Shown: in pieces, positions 17,324 to 25,628 of the stretch | Position numbering within the stretch: the stretch's first letter is position 1 | How the letters are laid out: each line of letters starts with the position of its first letter | Translations under genes and position numbers: made by a program | NCBI RefSeq assembly: GCF_009720525.1 | Contig: NZ_CP043930.1 | Coordinates: 3,504,501 to 3,568,500 of the forward strand | Direction: 5' to 3' | DNA: 64,000 nt | Source: Gimesia benthica | GTDB taxonomy: Bacteria; Planctomycetota; Planctomycetia; Planctomycetales; Planctomycetaceae | The notes under the pieces: generated by a model | What the model saw: only the letters and a program-made list of their open reading frames with translations | Database searches by the model: none | What the model was told of the DNA's origin: nothing

Positions 17324-20300
17324 ATGACCGCAACCATTCGATATAACAGGAATGGATTGTTCGATCGCCTGATCGCCAACCGGACGCTGCTGACCTGGGT
17401 GACTATGCTGTCACTGACGGGGGCGTACCTGGTCTACGCGCAGGTCCTGCGGCAGGTCATTAATAGCACGGTCGTGCGGCAGGAGTTTCCCGAAGAGGTC
17501 TTTCAGTCTCCCGAATACGCGTCTGCCAATAACGAGCACGCCAAAACGTATCTGCCGGAAATCCCCTGGGCAGCCGACGCCCGCTACCAGTTCAAGGATG
17601 AAAACGTCTTCATCTACACCGAACGCTGGCAGCAGGAAGAGGAGAAACGGGCCGCCCGTCTGAAACCGTTCGCAATGCTGATGTTCGATCCCAAGAAAAA
17701 GGATTCAGAAAAGCCCTTCGCTCTGATGAGTGAGGAAGCACTGATCCGCTTCGAGCAGCCGTTCGGTATCAAACAGACCGACCCGGGTCATATGATCGCG
17801 GGCTCGCTGGAGGGCTTTGTAAAAATTACAGGACCCAACGGCCTGATCATTTACGGACGTAACTTCTTCTACGATGAATCGTCCATGAATATCTGGAGTG
17901 ACAGTGAAGTCCGCTTCGCCTACGAAGAACACCGCGGTCGCGCGCGGGGTATTGAGATGAAGCTCATCCCCGCAGCCGTGAAACCCAAAGAACTCAAACC
18001 CGCGGCCGACGGGATTCGCGAAATCGTGCTGCGACGTGATGTCTACATGGAGCTGGCGCTGAAGCAGGACAAAGAGCACGAATCAAAAAACCGCAGCCGG
18101 TTCGCCAAAGTCAAAAGCGCGGGAAGCTTTACTTTCAACCTGGAAACCAACCAGGGGACATTCCATAAAGATGTCCGCGTCTACCATCCCACTGGTCCTC
18201 AGCATGCGGATACCCTGGACTGCGATCAGCTGCAGCTCCAGTTTGTCAGAAAAGAAGACCCCGATAATCCGACACCGGAGGCAGATCAGCAACCGGGCCA
18301 CGCTTCCGGGAAGCTGCAGTTCCAGGAGCTCGTCGCTACAGGGGAAAATGTTGCGCTGGTCTCACAGGAAAACCAGTTCTCAGGCCGCATGACGCGTCTC
18401 TCATATAACGAAGCAACAAAAACGATCGTGCTTACCGATGAACGCTCGGTCGAAATATATCAACAGGCGTCGAAACTCGAGTGTCCCAAGATCACCATCC
18501 ACCAGGATGAAGAGGGACGCGTGGAGACCGTGCTCTGTGAAGGTGCCGGCAAGGTGGATTACGTGGATCCGAGTACGGGCCAGTTAAGCGTTGCCGCCCA
18601 GTGGGCAAAGCTGATGAAGAAGTCACGTGATCCCGAGACGCAACTCGATATGGTGGAACTGGAACAGCAGTGTATCATCCGGCAGCCGGCTGAGGAATTC
18701 GCGCTGGCCGCACAGCAGATTCGTCTCTGGCTCAAAGGGGATCTGGGCGCACTGAAACAGAAAGACATGCTGCAGGAGGATCGTCAGCAGAGTGCGAATA
18801 AGACCGCTCAGAAAGTCGATCCACACAAGATGATCGCCACCCAGGACGTCGCCATCTACAGTCCCCAGCTCCGCGGTAAAACGAAGCGACTCGAAGTCTG
18901 GTTCGATGAAGCCACCGTGCCGACATCTGCTCCTAATGCCCCCGTCAGCAAATCGGTCGCGCCACAGAATTCTGCGATCCAGCCGGCGGCATTTGCCGTC
19001 GATGACACACCGGCTGGCCAGCAGGGCGGCAGGACTGCGCTGGGCCCGGAAAAGAAAGAACCTGAGCCGGTAATGGTCGTCTCCGACCTGATCAAACTAC
19101 GCATGCAGAAAGACGAAGCAGGCAAAGCCGAAGTTTCTGAAGTCTGGACTGAAGGCAATGTCTCCGTCAAACAGCTGAATGAAACGCAGAAGCAGCCGAT
19201 GCACATCACCGGCAACCAGATGCACATCCAGAACAAAGGCGAAAACGACCAGGTGCTGCACGTGATGGGCACTCCGGCGAAAATCAATGGCGGTGACTCC
19301 CAGATCGAAGGGGATGACATCTTCCTGTATCGACTCGCCAACCGGGCGGAAGTCCAGGGGAAAGGACTGCTGCTGCTCCCGGTCAAAGGGGGCAAGAAGT
19401 CCGCGGCCGGCCTGCTCTCGGGCGCAGATGGAATCACCCAGGAACGTGGTCTGACCGGTGAGGTCCAGGAACAGGGTAATGACCAGGAGAACCTGCTCGA
19501 AATTCACTGGGATCAGGAAATGGTCTTTGATGGCATCACCGCGAACTTCTTTGGTAAGGTTCGTACCAATATGGGCGACAATCGCCTGCGGTGCCAGGAA
19601 ATGGAAGTCGTCCTCTCCGACCGGGTCTCATTCACCGAGAAACAACCCGAAGGTCAGAAACCGACGGTGCATTTCATTACCTGTCGGGACGGCGTGGAAG
19701 TAGAAAGTAACGAATACCAGGACAACCGGCTGATCGGTATCCGCCGCGCCAGCTTCTGGCAGATGAACGTGGATCAGAAAACCGGTAACGCAGAAGCCCG
19801 CGGTCCCGGCTGGCTGATTCTCTGGCGACGTGAAAATTCCAAGGAGTCCAATCCCGAATCCCGGGTCTCGCAGGCCAACCTGCCACAGAAAACAGATACC
19901 GACAGCTGGAATTACACCCGCATTGACTTCAACGGCAAGATGTCCGGCAATGTCTCGCAGCGGAGCACCACCTTCGACGATCGCGTGCAGATCACCTACG
20001 GGGGCGTCAAACGTCCGCTGGATACGATCAACCCCGATCAACTGCCTCCCAATGCAGGCTGGATGCGGAGCAACAGTCTGAAACTGATTCAACATGAAAT
20101 TGAAGGACAGAAGAAGAAATTCATCTCGATGCTGGCCAAGGGGAACGCCGAACTCGAAGGCAATGCCCTGGTCAAAAATAAGAAGACACCGACCAACCAG
20201 TCGTTCATTGCCCGCGCGGATACGATCAGCTATGACGAATCCAAAGACCTCTACATGATGCGTTCGTTCGGCAACCGGAAAGCCACGATCCGCCGCTATT

Positions 20301-20413
20301 CGCGTACCGGCAAAACTCCCAGTGCGCCCAACCAGGCCCAGCAGATTGAATTCGCCCCCTCTTACGATCGCGTCACATTACACGGCGTAACCGGGTTACA
20401 GGGACTTCCCTGA
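17324..20413 (+). CDS. Giant LptC/LptA (OstA)-like envelope protein
   Basis: 1029 residues. One N-terminal transmembrane anchor (about 22-45, 'LLTWVTMLSLTGAYLVYAQV') is followed by a long periplasmic region rich in beta-jellyroll-like strands: 'GSLEGFVKITGPNGLIIYGR' (LptC-like), 'MTRLSYNEATKTIVLTDERS', 'HITGNQMHIQNKGENDQVLH', 'FFGKVRTNMGDNRLRCQEME' and 'KKFISMLAKGNAELEGNALV'. The recurring 'lay down a mask, remove it, re-evaluate' pattern is typical of OstA/LptA repeats. E. coli LptC and LptA total about 370 residues, so this is an expanded single-chain version. Proposed role: a bridge for LPS from inner to outer membrane. It begins 68 nt after kdsD and is probably in the same transcript. Confidence 0.72.
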   Translation: MTATIRYNRNGLFDRLIANRTLLTWVTMLSLTGAYLVYAQVLRQVINSTVVRQEFPEEVFQSPEYASANNEHAKTYLPEIPWAADARYQFKDENVFIYTERWQQEEEKRAARLKPFAMLMFDPKKKDSEKPFALMSEEALIRFEQPFGIKQTDPGHMIAGSLEGFVKITGPNGLIIYGRNFFYDESSMNIWSDSEVRFAYEEHRGRARGIEMKLIPAAVKPKELKPAADGIREIVLRRDVYMELALKQDKEHESKNRSRFAKVKSAGSFTFNLETNQGTFHKDVRVYHPTGPQHADTLDCDQLQLQFVRKEDPDNPTPEADQQPGHASGKLQFQELVATGENVALVSQENQFSGRMTRLSYNEATKTIVLTDERSVEIYQQASKLECPKITIHQDEEGRVETVLCEGAGKVDYVDPSTGQLSVAAQWAKLMKKSRDPETQLDMVELEQQCIIRQPAEEFALAAQQIRLWLKGDLGALKQKDMLQEDRQQSANKTAQKVDPHKMIATQDVAIYSPQLRGKTKRLEVWFDEATVPTSAPNAPVSKSVAPQNSAIQPAAFAVDDTPAGQQGGRTALGPEKKEPEPVMVVSDLIKLRMQKDEAGKAEVSEVWTEGNVSVKQLNETQKQPMHITGNQMHIQNKGENDQVLHVMGTPAKINGGDSQIEGDDIFLYRLANRAEVQGKGLLLLPVKGGKKSAAGLLSGADGITQERGLTGEVQEQGNDQENLLEIHWDQEMVFDGITANFFGKVRTNMGDNRLRCQEMEVVLSDRVSFTEKQPEGQKPTVHFITCRDGVEVESNEYQDNRLIGIRRASFWQMNVDQKTGNAEARGPGWLILWRRENSKESNPESRVSQANLPQKTDTDSWNYTRIDFNGKMSGNVSQRSTTFDDRVQITYGGVKRPLDTINPDQLPPNAGWMRSNSLKLIQHEIEGQKKKFISMLAKGNAELEGNALVKNKKTPTNQSFIARADTISYDESKDLYMMRSFGNRKATIRRYSRTGKTPSAPNQAQQIEFAPSYDRVTLHGVTGLQGLP

Positions 20414-20522
20414 TCGGTTCCCACCTCAAATTGCCGATAAATTCCTTTTTTCCTCTGCCTGACTCGCCTAAAATCGTATTAAGAGAGCCTGTTAAACTGT
20501 CCCCTAAGGAACACCGAAGACC

Positions 20523-22136
20523 ATGCCTGATGTGAATCGACAATCTGCTGCAATCCCTTCAGGGGAGTTTCCCCGTCAGTGCCGGCAGACTGTCTTTTCC
20601 CTGCGAACTGCGGTCAATGGGCTGCTGCTGTGTTGCGCTCTGCTTGTACTGGCCCCCGGCGCCGGATGGGCACAGAATGCTCGGGCACTGGAAGTCTACC
20701 ACAAGCAGTACAATGCACTGCGGGATCAGTTCCAGGATCAACTCAAACAACTGGCAGCCAGTTGTCGGCAGAATCAGCAGCCCGAAGGCACTGAGGCCAT
20801 CGCGACGCTCATCCAGGAGTGGAGCGAATTTGATCCCGACTCCTACACGCTGCCCCGCGAAGTTCAGCCAGACCTGCCGGCCAGTCTGCCTGCAGGGGAA
20901 CGTATGTGGCGACTCAAATTAAAGAACCTGCAGGAAGATCAGGCCAACGATCTGTTCGTCTTCTCCCGCAAAGTGCTGTATGCCGGCTTCCCCAGTTTTG
21001 CCTACGACCTGATTCGGGAAACCGCTTACCACAATCCGGATCACCGTTCGGTCAGACAGATCCTGGGATACGTGCGGAACGGCGATGAATGGATGACGCC
21101 TTTCGAAAAGGAGATGCAGGATCACAGACAGAAATGGCATCCTCAGTTCGGCTGGCTCCCCACGACGCATATCGCCCGTTATGAACGTGGGGAACGCTAT
21201 GTCAACGGACGCTGGATGTCAGCCGCCCAGGAAGCCGAGATCCGCCGCGATTTCCGCAACGCCTGGGAAATCAAAACCGAACACTTCCTGATCAAAACGA
21301 ATCACAGCCTGGAAATGGGTGTGAAGCTCGCAACGGAAATGGAAGAATTCTATCGCTACTTCCATCAGACCTTCGCCGGGTTTTTCAACACTCCCGAACA
21401 GCTGCGAAGAATGTTTCAAGGCTCGCGCAATCCGTTTCGCCGCCAGAATCAACAACAGCATGTGATGCACTATTACAGCACCCGTCAGGAATACCTGCAG
21501 CGACTGCAGAAAGAGATTCCCCAGATCGCTCTCACCCACGGCATCTACCTGTTCGGCGATCGCATCTCCCACTTCTATTATAATCCGGAAGCGGAGGGAG
21601 ACCTGGGAACGCTGTATCACGAAGCCACCCATCAGTTGTTCTATGAAACCGGCAACAGTCGTGGCAGCCGACAGGTCGGTGAAAAGAATCATTTCTGGGC
21701 CATCGAAGGCATCGCCTGCTACATGGAATCATTCGAGAAAAAGGGCAAGAAGTTCAAAGCCGGAAATCCCAATCATATCCGCTTCAATGCGGCCCGCTAT
21801 CGGCTGCTGGAAGACCAGTATTACGTTCCCCTGGAAAAATTCGCCGCCATGGGACGCACCGCCTTTCAGGGCAGTCCGAATATCAGCCCCAACTACAGCC
21901 AGGCGTCGGGGCTCTCGCATTTCTTCATGCACGCCAACCAGGGAGAATATCGGGACGCGTTCATTCAACAGATGACGCAGCTCTACAGCGAAAACTCGCG
22001 GCTTCGCAACAACGCGCAGAGCCTTCCGGAACTGACGGGCCTCTCCTACGATGAGCTGGATCGCAAGTACCTGGCCTACTCGATGACGCTACAGAAAGCG
22101 CTCGACGAACAGGCGCTCAACCTGCAATCCCGGTAA
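20523..22136 (+). CDS. Secreted DUF1570-type zincin-like protein
   Basis: 537 residues. A long N-region precedes a signal segment ('AVNGLLLCCALLVLAPGAGW'). The middle part is helical ('KQYNALRDQFQDQLKQLAAS'). The region 'AWEIKTEHFLIKTNHSLEMG' introduces a peptidase-MA/DUF1570-like domain with 'GTLYHEATHQLFYE' (HExxH) and 'HFWAIEGIACYMESFEKKG' as the third-ligand segment. 'SQASGLSHFFMHANQGEYRD' follows. Family function is unknown; the zinc motif is intact, so a peptidase is likely. It has a spaced AAGGA 14 nt upstream, and follows the LptC/LptA-like gene by 109 nt without an obvious terminator. Confidence 0.75.
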   Translation: MPDVNRQSAAIPSGEFPRQCRQTVFSLRTAVNGLLLCCALLVLAPGAGWAQNARALEVYHKQYNALRDQFQDQLKQLAASCRQNQQPEGTEAIATLIQEWSEFDPDSYTLPREVQPDLPASLPAGERMWRLKLKNLQEDQANDLFVFSRKVLYAGFPSFAYDLIRETAYHNPDHRSVRQILGYVRNGDEWMTPFEKEMQDHRQKWHPQFGWLPTTHIARYERGERYVNGRWMSAAQEAEIRRDFRNAWEIKTEHFLIKTNHSLEMGVKLATEMEEFYRYFHQTFAGFFNTPEQLRRMFQGSRNPFRRQNQQQHVMHYYSTRQEYLQRLQKEIPQIALTHGIYLFGDRISHFYYNPEAEGDLGTLYHEATHQLFYETGNSRGSRQVGEKNHFWAIEGIACYMESFEKKGKKFKAGNPNHIRFNAARYRLLEDQYYVPLEKFAAMGRTAFQGSPNISPNYSQASGLSHFFMHANQGEYRDAFIQQMTQLYSENSRLRNNAQSLPELTGLSYDELDRKYLAYSMTLQKALDEQALNLQSR

Positions 22137-22228
22137 TGCTCGGCTTCCGCAGCCTTGAGTGATACCCCTCCTCTCGCCGAATCTTTCTCTGGTAACTACT
22201 GGAGAACGAGGCGTTTACCTCTCTTCTA

Positions 22229-22260
22229 TACGAAGCCTCCGTTTGGCTTTTCCTTTCTTT
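22229..22260 (+). terminator. Possible weak terminator after the DUF1570-type gene
   Basis: AAGCC and GGCTT form a 5-bp stem with a 7-nt loop, followed by a T-rich tract (TTTTCCTTTCTTTT). The stem is short, so this is a tentative call. The 283-bp spacer 22137-22419 otherwise turns AT-rich towards the DUF1559 gene and presumably holds its promoter. Confidence 0.35.
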
Positions 22261-22419
22261 TGGGCCCGTCTCAGATAAGAAATCCCTTATCCATATTGGA
22301 TTTACGGCAGAATGTTCTTGCCAGGATGACTGAGTGCTGCTTAGAATAATTAATGCGCTTAAATATTAGCTTAATTTGTTACTAATCATTTCTTAATTTC
22401 TATAAGGAAATTCTGAACC

Positions 22420-23358
22420 ATGGCACTCGAGTTCAAGAAGTATTCTAAACGAGGTTTTACCCTCATCGAGTTACTGGTGGTGATCGCAATCATCGCGATT
22501 CTGATCGCGCTGCTGTTACCTGCAGTTCAACAGGCACGCGAAGCCGCCCGTCGGTCGACCTGTAAAAACAATCTCAAACAATTGGGACTGGCGATGCACA
22601 ACTACCATGATTCCCATCGGATCTTCCCACCGGGTGATGTCAATGGTGGGGGTTACAGCTGTAGTTCGCTGGGTACGCAGGAAACCCGTAATCATACAGC
22701 TTACCTCTATATCCTGCCCTTCATCGAACAGACGACGATGTACAACCAGATTAATTTCTCGATGGCGACAGGAGCTTCAGACGGTAACGGGGCATGTACT
22801 GGACCTTCCCTGGGGATTCAGACTGCAGCAACGTCGCACCCGATCGCGGTATTTCAGTGTCCTTCCGATTCTTACAATCCCGGTCCTTACTCCTACAGTT
22901 CAAACACGGCTTATGCCACAACCAGAGATTATCGCACGAGCTATAGTGTGATCTATATCGCCTACGATTCAACGATCACTTATGGCGCTGCGACGGGAGT
23001 CAACACGGCCTTCGGTCGTAACGGCGCAGCCCGCGTTCGTGACTTCAAAGATGGTATGAGTAACTCCATGCTGCTCAGCGAAACCCCGATGGAGAAGGAC
23101 TCATCAATTCGTGGTCCTTTCGTTGCAGCATATGTTACCACTGGTGCCGTGATTGCAGCCCCTTATCGCAAAATCAACCAGCCGACCAGTGCCACGAATG
23201 CCCTGACTGTCTGGGGATCTCCAGGCAGCGAACATACCGGAGGCTGTCATGCACTGCTGGCAGATGGAGCTGTGCGATTTCTCAGTGAGAACATTGACAT
23301 CAACCTGCTACGAGGCATTCAAACCATCAATGGCAGCGAAATTTTAGGTGAATTCTAA
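22420..23358 (+). CDS. DUF1559-domain prepilin-like protein
   Basis: 312 residues. A class III prepilin signal, '[20 protein letters not shown]' (cleavage expected after Gly, with Phe+1 and Glu+5), runs into '[20 protein letters not shown]' and '[18 protein letters not shown]', the diagnostic start of DUF1559 (SBP_bac_10). The C-terminal end '[20 protein letters not shown]' is the H-x-G signature segment of the family. These proteins are enormously amplified in planctomycetes and are processed like type IV pilins or type II secretion pseudopilins; the precise role is unknown. ATAAGGAAA lies upstream of ATG. The stop overlaps the start of the next gene (TAATG). Confidence 0.93.
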   Translation: MALEFKKYSKRGFTLIELLVVIAIIAILIALLLPAVQQAREAARRSTCKNNLKQLGLAMHNYHDSHRIFPPGDVNGGGYSCSSLGTQETRNHTAYLYILPFIEQTTMYNQINFSMATGASDGNGACTGPSLGIQTAATSHPIAVFQCPSDSYNPGPYSYSSNTAYATTRDYRTSYSVIYIAYDSTITYGAATGVNTAFGRNGAARVRDFKDGMSNSMLLSETPMEKDSSIRGPFVAAYVTTGAVIAAPYRKINQPTSATNALTVWGSPGSEHTGGCHALLADGAVRFLSENIDINLLRGIQTINGSEILGEF

Positions 23359-23783
23359 TGCGAGGATTAATCAACCTGAAACCGAAAACCGTTTGTACTC
23401 TGGCAACATGGAGCCTGCTCCTTGCTGCAATCACTGGTTGTGGCGGAGGCGGAGCGGACACTCCGGAACTGGGAGAAGTAACTGGAACAATCACACTGGA
23501 TGGCAGTCCTCTTCCTGATGCAGAAGTCGTCTTCGAACCTGCCGCAGGTGCTCCCTCTGTCGGCAAAACAGACGAAGCCGGACAATACGAGCTTGCTTAC
23601 AACCAGGATGCCAACGGTGCCGTACCAGGACAGCATACCGTGCGAATTTCCAAGTTCGGAGAACCCGGCTCTCCCAATGATACGGAAAACCAGATCCCGG
23701 CGAAATTCAATGCCAACTCCAAACTGACCGCTGAAGTCAAAGCGGGTGACAATACTGTGAACTTCGATCTGGAAACCAAGTAG
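23358..23783 (+). CDS. Small lipoprotein with carboxypeptidase-regulatory-like (transthyretin-like) domain
   Basis: 141 residues. A signal peptide ends in a lipobox-like 'LLLAAITGCGGGG' (Cys about residue 29). The rest is one beta-sandwich: 'GEVTGTITLDGSPLPDAEVV', 'GKTDEAGQYELAYNQDANGA', 'VPGQHTVRISKF'. This is the standard partner gene of DUF1559 proteins in planctomycetes, here coupled by a one-base stop/start overlap. No enzymatic residues are visible; a surface-attached structural or binding role is the best guess. A strong terminator follows 44 nt after the stop. Confidence 0.88.
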   Translation: MRGLINLKPKTVCTLATWSLLLAAITGCGGGGADTPELGEVTGTITLDGSPLPDAEVVFEPAAGAPSVGKTDEAGQYELAYNQDANGAVPGQHTVRISKFGEPGSPNDTENQIPAKFNANSKLTAEVKAGDNTVNFDLETK

Positions 23784-23826
23784 AGACATCCCGGTTTCCC
23801 GAAGTCGTTTCACTGCAACATCACAG

Positions 23827-23858
23827 GCGATGCTCCCCCCGGGGGCATCGCTTTTTTT
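23827..23858 (+). terminator. Strong Rho-independent terminator after the DUF1559/lipoprotein pair
   Basis: GCGATGC (23827-23833) pairs with GCATCGC (23845-23851), and the stem is extended by a T-G pair and C-G pairs in the C6/G5 centre. Seven T residues follow immediately (23852-23858). This is the clearest terminator in the window and closes the two-gene unit. Confidence 0.9.
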
Positions 23859-23980
23859 GTGCGCCGGAAAGGATTCCCCTGCCCACATTCGTTCTGGACC
23901 CACGGTTTGTCGTCGGGTAGGATGAGGGAACTCTCTGCTTTTCTGCGTCCCTGCATCATCTGCCGCTCAAGAACACTCCG

Positions 23981-25498
23981 ATGAACCAGACAGGCGATCC
24001 ACAACCCGAACCGCGTCCCGCGCAGCCAAAGTCTCGGCACCCCGTGCTGTTTCGCACGCTGGCAGTGCTATTGGGGCTCATCTTCATCGGTCTGCTGGAA
24101 GGGGGGCTCCGCCTGGGTGGCGTTCAGCCACTGCCGCACAGCCAGGATCCTTTCATTTCATTCAGCGAAGACTCCACCCTGTTTGTCAAAAACGCTGATG
24201 GGACGACATACCAGACCTCCGCCGACCGCAGCGATTTCTTCCGTCCGCAGCAGTTCCCGGTCAACAAAGGGAAAAACACCTACCGCGTGTTCGTCCTCGG
24301 CGGATCGACTGTGCAGGGACGTCCGTATGCCGTCGAGACCTCATTTACCAACTGGTTGAAAATTAATCTGCAGGCCGCGGACCCCGCGCGGAATTTTGAA
24401 GTCGTGAACTGTGGTGGCGTCTCGTATGCCAGCTATCGCCTGGTGCCCATCCTGCGGGAAGCGTTGCGCTACGAACCCGATCTGTTCATCGTCTACAGCG
24501 GACACAATGAATTTCTGGAAGACCGTTCTTACTCCCGCCTGAAACATCAGCCCGAACTGCTGCTGCAGACCGAGAGTGCCCTGCTGGACCTGCGCCTGGC
24601 ATCGGTGATTCAAAGCCTGCTTCCCGACTCACATCAGAGAACGCAGACAACGGAAAAATCAGAAAACGTGCTCGAAACCGATGTCAACGCGCTGCTCGAC
24701 TTTCAGCAGGGACTGGAACAGTACCACCGCGATCCGGAACATCGCCGGGCCATCATGGCCCACTATGAATTCAACATGCGTCAGATGATTCTGCTGGCGC
24801 ATCAGGCCGACGTTCCGCTGCTGCTGGTCAATCCGGTGAGCAATCTGAAAAACTGCATTCCCTTTAAAAGCGAATTTGCTTCCCGCCTCACCGCAGCTGA
24901 GCGCGATGAGGTGAATGCCCTCTGGAAGTCCGCCGACGAATGCAGCTGGGACGAGGCAGAGCAGAAAATGAGCTACTGGCAACAGGCTCTGAGTATAGAC
25001 GACACACACGCCAGCCTGGTGTATAGCGTGGGAAAAACCTGTGAATACCTGAAACGGTACGACGACGCACGCAGCTGGTTCATCAAGGCCAAAGAGGAAG
25101 ACATCTGCCCGCTCCGCATGCTCGAACCGATGCACGAGACTCTCTTCCGACTGGCGCAACAGTACGATGTCCCCATCATCGATGCCCGCAAATTGTTCGA
25201 ACAGAAAAGTCCAGACGGTATTCCCGGCAGCGAACTGCTCGTCGATCATGTACATCCCAGTATCGAAGGCCACCAGCTGATCGCCGACGCGATCTATGAA
25301 ACCATGTGCGCCCTGCAGTTCCTCTCCTCCCCTCCCGACTGGCGGACCACGCGTGACCGGTTGCGACAGGAACAACTGGAGTCACTCAACCAGGAATATT
25401 TTCTGCGTGGCGCGAAGCGACTCAGTCGTCTACAGGGCTGGGCCCGCGGCCAAAGCACGCTCGCTCCGCCCGGCACGACGCAAACCCATACAAAATGA
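23981..25498 (+). CDS. Membrane-anchored SGNH/GDSL-hydrolase-like protein with TPR-like insert
   Basis: 505 residues. After a Pro-rich cytoplasmic start, one transmembrane helix (about 28-48, 'FRTLAVLLGLIFIGLLEGGL'). SGNH blocks: 'YRVFVLGGSTVQGRPYAVET' (block I with nucleophile Ser), 'NCGGVSYASYRLVPIL' (II), 'DLFIVYSGHNEFLEDRSY' (III, Asn) and 'LVDHVHPSIEGHQLIADAI' (V, Asp and His). All four catalytic positions are present. A TPR-like stretch around 'SYWQQALSIDDTHASLVYSV' (about 325-370) sits between blocks III and V. It is probably an extracytoplasmic esterase or acyl-modifying enzyme; the substrate is unknown. ATG 23981 is the only well-placed start. Confidence 0.78.
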   Translation: MNQTGDPQPEPRPAQPKSRHPVLFRTLAVLLGLIFIGLLEGGLRLGGVQPLPHSQDPFISFSEDSTLFVKNADGTTYQTSADRSDFFRPQQFPVNKGKNTYRVFVLGGSTVQGRPYAVETSFTNWLKINLQAADPARNFEVVNCGGVSYASYRLVPILREALRYEPDLFIVYSGHNEFLEDRSYSRLKHQPELLLQTESALLDLRLASVIQSLLPDSHQRTQTTEKSENVLETDVNALLDFQQGLEQYHRDPEHRRAIMAHYEFNMRQMILLAHQADVPLLLVNPVSNLKNCIPFKSEFASRLTAAERDEVNALWKSADECSWDEAEQKMSYWQQALSIDDTHASLVYSVGKTCEYLKRYDDARSWFIKAKEEDICPLRMLEPMHETLFRLAQQYDVPIIDARKLFEQKSPDGIPGSELLVDHVHPSIEGHQLIADAIYETMCALQFLSSPPDWRTTRDRLRQEQLESLNQEYFLRGAKRLSRLQGWARGQSTLAPPGTTQTHTK

Positions 25499-25628
25499 AC
25501 GTGTTCTCTGATTGCTTCCGGTCTGCCGCTGCTTTATGATCGAAGTACCTGCCTGAATTACAGTTGCGATTCGCGCATCCCATTGAGAACCGGCCCCGAC
25601 TGCAGCCCACAGAGAAAGAGACCGTTCA

